53,846 nt of DNA from Verrucomicrobiota bacterium (GTDB lineage: Bacteria; Verrucomicrobiota; Verrucomicrobiia; Verrucomicrobiales; Verrucomicrobiaceae): positions 1 to 53,846 of the forward strand of contig CAUJJC010000102.1 in the NCBI GenBank assembly GCA_963204975.1. Direction: 5' to 3'. The translations under genes and the position numbers were made by a program. The notes below the pieces were generated by a model that saw only the letters and a program-made list of their open reading frames with translations, had not been told where the DNA came from and did no database searches. Positions 16,755 through 24,234 of this stretch are shown piece by piece; position 1 is the first letter of the stretch; every line of letters begins with the position of its first letter.

Positions 16755-17927
16755 CTAAACTCCGAGGGCATGGACCAAAGCAGAACGCACACGTTCCACG
16801 TCGCTGTCCTTCATCGCCGGGAACATCGGCAACGTGATGGCCTCCTCGTAGTAGCGCTCGGCCTCGGGGAACATGCCTGAGGTGAATCCTAGCTTGGCGT
16901 AATCGGGCTGAAGGTGAACGGGGATGTAGTGGACGTTCACGCCGATGCCCTGAGCGCGCAGGCTTTCGAAGACTTCACGGCGGGTGCGGCTGATCTTGCC
17001 CAGGTTCAGCCGAATCATGTAAAGGTGCCAGCCGCTGACGCCCTTCGGATCGCGGGCCAGCGGGCGCAGAGGCAAACCGGCCAGGGCTTGATCGTAAAGA
17101 TCGGCAATGACGCGACGGCGTGCAGCAAAGGTATCCAGCTTCTTCATCTGACTCGCACCAAGGGCAGCCTGGATGTCCGTCATGCGGTAGTTGTATCCGA
17201 GTTCGATCTGCTGGTAATACCAGGGGCCGTGGGACTCGCTGGTCATGAGCGAAGCATCTCGCGTAATACCATGCGTGCGTAGCATGGACACCCGCTGGGC
17301 GAGCGCCGGATCATTCGTGGTGATCATGCCGCCTTCGCCGCTCGTGATGATCTTCACCGGATGAAAGCTGTGCGAGACCATGTCTGACCATCGGCAGTTG
17401 CCCACGCGCTCATTCAAGTAAGTGCCGCCGAGGGCGTGCGCTGCATCCTCAATGATGCGAAAGCCATACTTCTGACTCAGCGCATGGATGCGATCCATGG
17501 CGCAGCTTTGGCCAGCGAAATGCACGGGGATCACCACCTTGGGCAGCGTGCCGTTTTTCTCCGCCTGCTCGAGCTTTGCAGCGAGGCGGTCGGCACAAAG
17601 ATTCACCGTGCCGGGATCGACATCGACAAAATCAACCTTCGCACCGCAGTAGCGAGCGCAGTTGGCCGAGGCGACAAAGGTGATGGGAGAGGTCCACACC
17701 GTGTCGCCGTGGCCTACATTGAGCGCCTTGCAGGCGAGGTGGAGCGTGGCGGTGCCATTGGACATGGCAATGCCATGAGACGCACCGCACCACGCGGTCA
17801 CCGCTTTTTCAAATCGCTCAATGGCGGGGCCTTGCGTGAGGAAGTCTGAGCGGAGCACGCGCACGACTTCCTCGATGTCCTCGTCATCGAGAAGCTGGCG
17901 ACCGTAGGGCAGGAAGTCGGCAGCCAT
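16755..17927 (-). CDS. pseC: UDP-4-amino-4,6-dideoxy-L-AltNAc aminotransferase
   Basis: A 390-residue DegT/DnrJ/EryC1-family PLP enzyme. It has PYGRQLLDDEDIEEV at the N-terminus and SNGTATLHLA near residue 58. The PLP lysine lies in SFHPVKIITSGEGG, with EDAAHALGG before it. PseC transaminates the 4-keto product of PseB using glutamate. It follows pseB by 3 bases. The whole length and the motif order match the pseudaminic pathway aminotransferase (TIGR03588-type) and the neighbours confirm it. Confidence 0.93.
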   Translation of the reverse strand: MAADFLPYGRQLLDDEDIEEVVRVLRSDFLTQGPAIERFEKAVTAWCGASHGIAMSNGTATLHLACKALNVGHGDTVWTSPITFVASANCARYCGAKVDFVDVDPGTVNLCADRLAAKLEQAEKNGTLPKVVIPVHFAGQSCAMDRIHALSQKYGFRIIEDAAHALGGTYLNERVGNCRWSDMVSHSFHPVKIITSGEGGMITTNDPALAQRVSMLRTHGITRDASLMTSESHGPWYYQQIELGYNYRMTDIQAALGASQMKKLDTFAARRRVIADLYDQALAGLPLRPLARDPKGVSGWHLYMIRLNLGKISRTRREVFESLRAQGIGVNVHYIPVHLQPDYAKLGFTSGMFPEAERYYEEAITLPMFPAMKDSDVERVRSALVHALGV

Positions 17928-17930
17928 GGA

Positions 17931-18968
17931 TCATGTGAGATCGAAGTTCGGGTCCACATGGTCGCGGATGAGCTTGCGGATCTGCGGGACGGACAGCCAA
18001 TCGGTGTTCCGGCCCGAGTTGTAGGAGAAGTTTTCCGGCACCTGCGTGGCGCTGTGATGCTTGCAGTAATCGGCCATCAGCTTGGTCTGATCGCGACCGT
18101 GGAGCATGGGCACAATGATGAGGTTCTTGCCCGTGGAGATGGTTTGCAGGGCATCGGTCTCGGTCACCATCTCTTCGTGAATCTTCTCGCCTGGGCGGAT
18201 GCCGACGACCGGCTTTTCGCAATTCGGTCCAATCGCGTCCGCCACATCAGTGATGCGATAGCTGGGAATCTGCGGCACATACAACTCGCCACCGAGGGAA
18301 CGATCCATGGCGTGAAGCACCAGATTCACGCCTTCATCGAGCGTGATATTGAAGCGCGTCATGCGAGGGTCCGTGATGGGCAGCACGCCCGTCGTGCGGC
18401 GCTCGAGGAAGAAGGGAATCACGGAGCCGCGCGACCCCATCACATTGCCGTAACGAACGACGGAGAAACGGATGTTGTGGAAGCCGCGGACATTGTTGGC
18501 AGCGACGAACAGCTTGTCGGAGCAGAGCTTGGTGGCGCCGTAGAGATTGATGGGCGCAGCGGCCTTGTCGGTGGAGAGAGCGACCACGCGGCGCACGTCG
18601 GTGGCGAGGCAGGCCTCAATGAGATTCTCCGCGCCCAGGACGTTGGTCTTGATGCACTCGAAGGGATTGTATTCGGCGGTGGGCACCTGCTTGAGAGCGG
18701 CGGCGTGGACCACCACGTCGATGCGTTCCAGCGCACGCATCAGGCGGTCGCGATCACGCACGTCGCCGATGTAGAAGCGCAGTTGCGGATGCTTCGAGGT
18801 GGGAAATTTTTGCGCCATCTCATACTGCTTCAGCTCGTCGCGCGAATAGACGACTATGCGCTCCAGTTGCGGGTAGTCGGCCAGAAGACGCTTGACCAGG
18901 GCGTGGCCAAAGGAGCCGGTGCCACCAGTGATGAGGATGGATTTGGGAGTGAAGGTGTCGTCTGCCAT
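17931..18968 (-). CDS. pseB: UDP-GlcNAc 4,6-dehydratase (inverting)
   Basis: A 345-residue SDR enzyme, the first step of pseudaminic acid synthesis: dehydration and C5 inversion of UDP-GlcNAc. It shows the TGGTGSFGHALV NAD(P) loop, YSRDELKQYEMAQKF, the ALKQVPTAEYNPFE active segment, STDKAAAPINLYGATK with the catalytic Lys and a PGEKIHEEM segment. This is the first gene of the minus-strand glycan operon; the 128 bases to trpE on the other strand should contain promoters for both. Confidence 0.94.
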   Translation of the reverse strand: MADDTFTPKSILITGGTGSFGHALVKRLLADYPQLERIVVYSRDELKQYEMAQKFPTSKHPQLRFYIGDVRDRDRLMRALERIDVVVHAAALKQVPTAEYNPFECIKTNVLGAENLIEACLATDVRRVVALSTDKAAAPINLYGATKLCSDKLFVAANNVRGFHNIRFSVVRYGNVMGSRGSVIPFFLERRTTGVLPITDPRMTRFNITLDEGVNLVLHAMDRSLGGELYVPQIPSYRITDVADAIGPNCEKPVVGIRPGEKIHEEMVTETDALQTISTGKNLIIVPMLHGRDQTKLMADYCKHHSATQVPENFSYNSGRNTDWLSVPQIRKLIRDHVDPNFDLT

Positions 18969-19012
18969 GAGAATGGGATCGTTGCCGCAGTGCGGGCGCG
19001 GTGGTTATCGCA

Positions 19013-19075
19013 CTTTGCGGGGCGTTGCAAGCCTGGAGGGCCGGACCGCACACCAGCCTTGCTGCCTCCGCAAAG
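19013..19075 (+). promoter_or_regulatory. Imperfect hairpin in the trpE leader
   Basis: An inverted repeat lies just upstream of trpE: CTTTGCGG at 19013-19020 pairs with CCGCAAAG at 19068-19075. Inside it, GGC (19021-19023) pairs with GCC (19064-19066), and GCAAG (19027-19031) with CTTGC (19058-19062), leaving a loop of about 26 bases. Four T residues follow at 19083-19086, 8 bases after the stem. This could be a leader RNA structure or attenuator. No leader peptide with tandem Trp codons is visible. On the minus strand the same DNA lies upstream of pseB. Confidence 0.35.
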
Positions 19076-19096
19076 CGATGCACTTTTGCCGCCCTC

Positions 19097-20605
19097 ATGC
19101 TTTCCCGCTTTTTGCAGCCGTCCTTTGAAGCCTTCCGCGAACTCGCCAAGGCCGGCAATCTCGTGCCCGTCACCGCCGAGCTGACCGCCGATTACGAGAC
19201 GCCGCTCTCGGCCTTCCAGAAGATTCACGATGGCCGCTGCGGCTTCCTCTTTGAATCGGCGGAGATGACAGCTGCCTCGGGACGCTACTCGTTGCTCGGC
19301 AGCGCGCCGCGATTGATCTTCACCGCGCGCGGTCGCGAGATCATGATCGAGGAACGCGGCCAGACCCGCAGCTACACCTGTGAAGGCGATCCCTCGCGCG
19401 AACTCGAAGCGCTGATGGACAAGTGCAAACCCGCCTCGCGCCCGCCCGGCAGCGTCTTCAATGGTGGCGCGGTCGGCTACTTCGCTTACGACATGGTGCG
19501 GTTCTTCGAGCCCACGCTGTCCCCGCCGCCGCCCGACTCGCTGGGGCTGCCGGACATGGTGTTCTTCATCACGGACACGGTGCTCATCTTCGATCACAAG
19601 CACCGCAAGCTGAGCGTCGTAGCCAATGTCTTCCTCGACGAGCACAAGGATCTTGAAGCCGCGTATGCGTGGGCCGAGCAGCAAATCGAGACCGTCATCG
19701 ACAAGCTGTCCAAGCCGCTCGCCGTGAAGCCGCTGCAGGCCTTCCCGCCGAACGCGAGCATGGAACTGCCGCCACTCCGGGGCAACACGACGCAGGCCGA
19801 ATACGAAGCGATGGTCCTCGCGGGCAAGGAATACATCAAGGCGGGCGACATCTTCCAGTTCGTGCCGTCGCAGCGTTTTGAGGCCGACTTCACCGGTGCG
19901 CCGACCGATCTGTATCGCGCGCTGCGTCATGTGAATCCGTCGCCTTACATGTTCATCCTCGAGCTGCCGCAAAACTTCGCGTTGGTCGGTTCATCGCCCG
20001 AGGTCCATGTGAAGAGCATCGACGGCAAAATCGAGATTCGTCCCATCGCGGGCACGCGCTGGAGAGGCAAGACCAAGGAGGAGGACGAAGCGCTCGCCAC
20101 CGAGCTGCTCGCTGATCCCAAGGAACGCGCCGAGCACATCATGCTCGTCGATCTCGCGCGCAACGACGTGGGTCGTGTGGCCGAGTTCGGCACCGTGCGC
20201 GTGAACGAACTCATGATCATCGAGCGCTACAGCCACGTCATGCACATCGTCAGCAACGTGGAAGGCCAGCTCTCGCCCGACCACACTGCGTATGACGTCA
20301 TGCGCGCCACCTTCCCCGCTGGCACCGTTAGCGGTTCGCCCAAGGTGCGCGCGATGGAGATCATCAACGAGGTGGAGAAGAACAAGCGCTGTGCCTATGC
20401 GGGCGCGGTCGGATGGTTCGGCTTCGATGGCAATCTCGATAGCTGCATCGCCCTGCGCACCTGTGTGCTCAAGGACGGCAAAGCCTACGTGCAGGCCGGA
20501 GCCGGAGTCGTTGCCGACTCCAACCCCACCTCCGAGTATCAAGAGACCGTCAACAAAGCCACTGGCATGTTGCGCGCCATCGCCTGGGCCGGGAAGCTTG
20601 CGTGA
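19097..20605 (+). CDS. trpE: Anthranilate synthase component I
   Basis: A 502-residue chorismate-utilising enzyme. It has FLFESAE near the N-terminus (the region of tryptophan feedback binding in TrpE), PSPYMFILELPQNFALVGSSPE, IRPIAGTRWRGKTKEED, MLVDLARNDVGRV and TFPAGTVSGSPKVRAMEII, ending with AGAGVVADSNP. With a glutamine amidotransferase subunit it converts chorismate to anthranilate, the first step to tryptophan; no trpG, trpD or trpC is near. The longer possible start at 19001 adds residues with no family match, so the ATG at 19097 is used. It converges on the next gene with a 6-base gap. Confidence 0.93.
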   Translation: MLSRFLQPSFEAFRELAKAGNLVPVTAELTADYETPLSAFQKIHDGRCGFLFESAEMTAASGRYSLLGSAPRLIFTARGREIMIEERGQTRSYTCEGDPSRELEALMDKCKPASRPPGSVFNGGAVGYFAYDMVRFFEPTLSPPPPDSLGLPDMVFFITDTVLIFDHKHRKLSVVANVFLDEHKDLEAAYAWAEQQIETVIDKLSKPLAVKPLQAFPPNASMELPPLRGNTTQAEYEAMVLAGKEYIKAGDIFQFVPSQRFEADFTGAPTDLYRALRHVNPSPYMFILELPQNFALVGSSPEVHVKSIDGKIEIRPIAGTRWRGKTKEEDEALATELLADPKERAEHIMLVDLARNDVGRVAEFGTVRVNELMIIERYSHVMHIVSNVEGQLSPDHTAYDVMRATFPAGTVSGSPKVRAMEIINEVEKNKRCAYAGAVGWFGFDGNLDSCIALRTCVLKDGKAYVQAGAGVVADSNPTSEYQETVNKATGMLRAIAWAGKLA

Positions 20606-20611
20606 ATTGAC

Positions 20612-22177
20612 TCAATCGCGCATGGCTGTGAGCGGCACGGCTGTGCGAGCGGAGTCCAGAAAACGAATCTCCTCAGCGAACAAGTCGTCGTTGGTCATGC
20701 CCTTGGCGAGCATGGCCGCGTCCATCGAGCGACCTGAGCGAGCAGCGATGCCTGCGATCACCGCGATCTCGCCTTTGTGCCATTGGCAAGGCGGCAGGGC
20801 AGTGAGCGAGCGAAGGGCGCGCGTGGTATCGCCCAGGCGCTCGGCGGCCAAGGCATCCAGAAGGCGGGCGAGTGGATCGTTCGGTCGGTTGGTCACCCAG
20901 GACTTGGTTTGTTCAGAGATGGATTCAAGGTGCTGGCCAGTAAGCAGTCGGAAATAGGCAGCACGCTGGGCGAGATCGTAGCTGAGCGGATCGCTTTCAG
21001 CACGCGCGGCGATTACCCCGCAAACTTCCGATGCGGGGACTCCCGCGCGTCGTGCGGCAGCGATGTAGTCGATGACGGAGGCTGATTTCCCGCCCAGAAT
21101 GAGTGCCCTGGCGAAGGCGCTCGCGGCGAAGGTATGCAGGCCGTGATCGAGGGCGACCTGTGCGGCGGCTTCGATAGCTGGAATACGTCCATCATTTTCA
21201 GCCATGGCAATCGCGGATTGCAGCCACTGGGTGGCGCGCTGGCGATCAGGCCGTGGTGAACGGAGTTCCACCAGGGCGCGGACGGTCCACTGGGTGGAGA
21301 CGGGTATCGGGGCTAGAGGATCGCCGGCCAGTTGAGCTGCTGCTGCGAAATCGTCGATGGCCATCAGCGCATCGACGCGTGCCGTGAAAAGGCCTTCGTC
21401 CTCGAGTGCATCCGCGTGCGTGGTGAACTCGGCAATGAGTTCGTGCTCTTGCTCGTCCTTGAGCACGCTGACCGCTGCACTGCGCGCAGCCAGGTTGCGG
21501 GCAAAAATCGGATTGTTCAATGCATGGCGTAGCGATTTGCGACGCTGATCGACGGCCTCGCTGCCAGCCAGGGCTGAGGCTTCAGCGATCAGGCGCTGCA
21601 AGGTGGGCACCACGTCTGCTACCGAGCGCATGGGTGCTGCGAACTGATCGAGTGGACTGCTGAGCGTCCGCTGCACATCCTGGCGAGCTTTTTGAATCGC
21701 CTGATCTCCAGGGTGCAGGCTGACAAGACGATTGATCCGGTGAACGCCATCCATCGTGTTCTCTCGTCGCACCAGCAGCACCGCCATGCGCGCCTCGTCG
21801 TGCGGCGTGAGCGCCATCTGGGCCTCAAGGTCGCGATAGCAGGCGAGCGCCTCCACAGGAAAATCTATCTCAGCAGCCTGGGCGAGGGCGCGCAGCACTT
21901 CGGGCTTGGTGCCAGACTTGGGCATCACCTGGGCGAGCACGCTCAGGGCCTCATCACGATTGCCTGCGGCCATGAAGTCGGCTGCTCGTTTGACAGCGCG
22001 AATCGCACGGTCATGCAGTCGCTGTTCGTGCCACGTTTTGCCTTGAAGAAAGGCAATCACCGGCAGGCAGACGGATGCGATGACTACCGCCGCGATGGCG
22101 GCACGCCTCAGCTCCTGGCTCCGATCACTCAGGAGCCAGCGGATCAGTGAGTGAAGAAAAGGCAGTCGGGTTGTCAT
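20612..22177 (-). CDS. Membrane-anchored helical-repeat (TPR-like) protein
   Basis: A 521-residue protein with a short cytoplasmic N-terminus rich in Arg, one membrane segment at about residues 26-44 (AAIAAVVIASVCLPVIAF), and then a long alpha-helical part with Ala-rich pairs of helices (AADFMAAGNRDEALSVLAQV is TPR-like). No catalytic motif was found. The ATG at 22177 overlaps the stop of the PEP-CTERM gene by four bases, so the two are likely coupled. It may work with the exported PEP-CTERM protein, but the family is not known to me. Confidence 0.7.
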   Translation of the reverse strand: MTTRLPFLHSLIRWLLSDRSQELRRAAIAAVVIASVCLPVIAFLQGKTWHEQRLHDRAIRAVKRAADFMAAGNRDEALSVLAQVMPKSGTKPEVLRALAQAAEIDFPVEALACYRDLEAQMALTPHDEARMAVLLVRRENTMDGVHRINRLVSLHPGDQAIQKARQDVQRTLSSPLDQFAAPMRSVADVVPTLQRLIAEASALAGSEAVDQRRKSLRHALNNPIFARNLAARSAAVSVLKDEQEHELIAEFTTHADALEDEGLFTARVDALMAIDDFAAAAQLAGDPLAPIPVSTQWTVRALVELRSPRPDRQRATQWLQSAIAMAENDGRIPAIEAAAQVALDHGLHTFAASAFARALILGGKSASVIDYIAAARRAGVPASEVCGVIAARAESDPLSYDLAQRAAYFRLLTGQHLESISEQTKSWVTNRPNDPLARLLDALAAERLGDTTRALRSLTALPPCQWHKGEIAVIAGIAARSGRSMDAAMLAKGMTNDDLFAEEIRFLDSARTAVPLTAMRD

Positions 22178-23028
22178 GACTGACTTGATCGGCGGCGTCG
22201 GAAGACGAGGGCCTGGGCTCCCGCAAGTAAGAGCAGAGCGCGGGAGGGCTCGGGAACGAGGGAAGTGGATCGAATGCCATTGATCCAGGTGGAGTTGGCT
22301 CCGCCATTCATGGTGCCCATGCTGCCCGTGTTCGATGCGGTGAGGGAGACGATGTCGTCAGCAGTATTATAAATGGCTTTCGGGGCTCCCACGGTCGAAG
22401 AGAGAATACTGCCCGAGCCGAACTGGCTGATGACGGCGTTGGCGATGGACCCAGGATTGTTGTCGTGGCCGATGGCGGAAATGAACTTGGAAGTGTCGGT
22501 GTTGTTTGAAGGCAAGCCGGACGCGATCCAGACGACATCGCCATTGATAGCAATGTTGATGTCTCCATTGATGGTCGTTTCCGCATGGTCTTTCGCTCCC
22601 AGGCCTGCGACGAGTTCGAGACTCCAGGCATCGTCGCTGGTGGGATTCCCGAAGGGATCATAGCTGAGATTCTGCGAGCCCAGGGCATTGCCTTTGACAA
22701 CGATGATCGTCCCTGCCTTGAAGGCGCTGAGTCCAGACGGGGTCAGAGCGGAGGTCAGCGTAGCGGAGTCGAATTGGAACACACCCTGGAGCGTGGCCGT
22801 CGCATCGTTCGAATCGCCAAAGGTAAGAGCTGCTAGTTGGGCGACGGTCATGTCCTCCGTCAGGACGAACTCAATGTATTCGTCCGTGATCATCTTTGCG
22901 CCGCCGAGGGAGGAACCGCTGCTGTTCTTGTATTCGTTCACCACAATGCTGGCGGCCTGGCAATTCGTCGGTGTGGCGACGACTAGGACAAAATAGACAG
23001 CAAAAAAACGGAGAAGCAGACGGGTCAT
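22174..23028 (-). CDS. PEP-CTERM sorting-domain protein
   Basis: A 284-residue exported protein. It has an N-terminal signal peptide (about residues 1-26, ending near CQAAS), an all-beta body that starts IVVNEYKN and has EYIEFVL, reminiscent of a lamin-tail-like fold, and a C-terminal VPEPSRALLLLAGAQALVF helix followed by RRRR. That tripartite end is the PEP-CTERM signal, cut by an exosortase in the inner membrane. No exosortase gene lies in the window. Transcription probably starts in the AT-rich gap to the right. Function of the body is unknown. Confidence 0.85.
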   Translation of the reverse strand: MTRLLLRFFAVYFVLVVATPTNCQAASIVVNEYKNSSGSSLGGAKMITDEYIEFVLTEDMTVAQLAALTFGDSNDATATLQGVFQFDSATLTSALTPSGLSAFKAGTIIVVKGNALGSQNLSYDPFGNPTSDDAWSLELVAGLGAKDHAETTINGDINIAINGDVVWIASGLPSNNTDTSKFISAIGHDNNPGSIANAVISQFGSGSILSSTVGAPKAIYNTADDIVSLTASNTGSMGTMNGGANSTWINGIRSTSLVPEPSRALLLLAGAQALVFRRRRSSQS

Positions 23029-23317
23029 GAATGTTTGTTTTGACAGCGAACGTCACAATTTGTTATAAAGAATAATAATTTCCATAAAATATTCCCGAGA
23101 TACTCCTCTTTTGATGGCAGTTTTGGCGTTGCGAAGCTGGCAAGAGGGAATTGACGTGAGAAGTGGAGTTAGCAGTGATCGAGCCACTCTCATACTGTTC
23201 ATTTGAAGTTTTCTGGAAAGTCCGAGTGAAGCATCGCTGCCGAACACCGCCCAGGGATACTCCTTGCCAGATCGACCGTTCTTCGTGTAGAAAGCGCGGT
23301 CCTTAAATCGCGCCATT
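23029..23317. other. AT-rich divergent intergenic region
   Basis: A 289-base gap between divergent genes, clearly richer in A and T than the rest of the window, especially 23055-23095. It must hold the promoters of the PEP-CTERM gene (minus) and the cyclic-nucleotide-domain gene (plus). A minus-strand TATAAC hexamer at 23062-23067 could be a -10 box for the former, with no good -35. An 87-codon minus-strand frame (23053-23316) fills most of the gap; its codons do not look convincing and I do not call it a gene. Confidence 0.5.
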
Positions 23318-23776
23318 ATGAGTTCTTCCCTCTCTACTCCCGAACTGCCTCCCCTCGGACTCCTTCAACCGCTTGGCGATGAAGATCGTCGCATTTTGAG
23401 CGGTTACGGCGAGTTCCTCCCTGTTCAAAAAGACAAGCACCTCATCGAGGAAGGCCTCGATCAGGACAGCCTGTTCGTCGTTTGCGACGGTTTGCTTCAC
23501 GCAACCACCATGCGTGCTGGTCATCTCACCCTCCTGGGCAAGATCAAGCGCGGCGAGACGATTGGCGAAATGAATCTCCTCGATCCTGCCAAGGCGAGTG
23601 CCACGGTCACTGCGGTGGAGTTCTCCACTGTCTGGCGCATCAGCAGCGAGTCGCTCGAAGACTTCATGAATGCTTACCCGCTGCCCGCTGCTCATCTCTT
23701 GATTGGCATCGGACGCACTCTCGCCCGTCGTGTTCGCGACGTGAACGAGAAGATCGCTCGCTTCTACAGCGTCTAG
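23318..23776 (+). CDS. Cyclic-nucleotide-binding-domain protein without DNA-binding domain
   Basis: A 152-residue protein consisting of one Crp-type cNMP domain (residues about 15-130) and a short C-terminal helix, with no helix-turn-helix. The phosphate-binding cassette reads GEMNLLDPAKASATV at residues 83-97: the conserved Glu (84) is present but the Arg that grips the cyclic phosphate in CRP is an Ala (93), so it may bind another ligand or none. It is followed 9 bases later by mgsA, which suggests an operon and a regulatory link. Start chosen at the first ATG, 1 base from the divergent frame. Confidence 0.85.
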   Translation: MSSSLSTPELPPLGLLQPLGDEDRRILSGYGEFLPVQKDKHLIEEGLDQDSLFVVCDGLLHATTMRAGHLTLLGKIKRGETIGEMNLLDPAKASATVTAVEFSTVWRISSESLEDFMNAYPLPAAHLLIGIGRTLARRVRDVNEKIARFYSV

Positions 23777-23785
23777 CCGCCAGCC

Positions 23786-24214
23786 ATGCCCACGCTCGGC
23801 CTGGTAGCTCACGATCATCGGAAACCTGCGCTCGTTCGCTGGGCGCAGGACCATCGTGAGCAACTCGCCGGATGGGACCTGTGCGCCACGGGAACTACCG
23901 GCTCCCTGCTCGAAGAAGAGTTGGGGCGGTCGGTGAAGAAGTTCCTCAGCGGCCCGCTGGGAGGCGATCTGCAAATCGGCACCGAGGTGGCCGAGCAACG
24001 CATGGACTTGCTCGTCTTCTTCTGGGACCCCTTGGCTGCCCAGCCGCATGATCCCGATGTGAAGGCCCTGCTCCGGGTGGCGGTGCTCTGGAATATTCCC
24101 ATCGCGATGAACGAGGCCAGCGCAGATTTGTTGCTGCGTGGACTGGCGCAGGGCGACTACCAGCGTCGAGTGCCCGACCACACGCACTACCGCGCCATCT
24201 GGGGCGGGAAGTGA
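23786..24214 (+). CDS. mgsA: Methylglyoxal synthase
   Basis: A 142-residue enzyme that converts dihydroxyacetone phosphate to methylglyoxal and phosphate, a bypass of lower glycolysis when phosphate is low. All family blocks are visible: VAHDHRK at residues 7-13, the phosphate-binding ATGTTG at 34-39, LSGPLGGD with catalytic Asp61, and FFWDPLAAQPHDPDVKALLR with His88 and Asp91. Size matches the E. coli enzyme. It lies just after the cyclic-nucleotide-domain gene, so the two are likely co-expressed. Confidence 0.95.
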   Translation: MPTLGLVAHDHRKPALVRWAQDHREQLAGWDLCATGTTGSLLEEELGRSVKKFLSGPLGGDLQIGTEVAEQRMDLLVFFWDPLAAQPHDPDVKALLRVAVLWNIPIAMNEASADLLLRGLAQGDYQRRVPDHTHYRAIWGGK

Positions 24215-24234
24215 TTGAATGCCCGGCGCGCGTG

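Noticed and set aside
19001..19096. A possible trp leader peptide or N-terminal extension of trpE.
   Set aside because: Only one Trp codon and no stop before trpE; the sequence folds as a hairpin and has no protein family match.
23053..23316. An 87-codon minus-strand frame in the divergent gap.
   Set aside because: It spans a region expected to hold two promoters, the second half has low-complexity AT-rich codons, and no family is recognisable.
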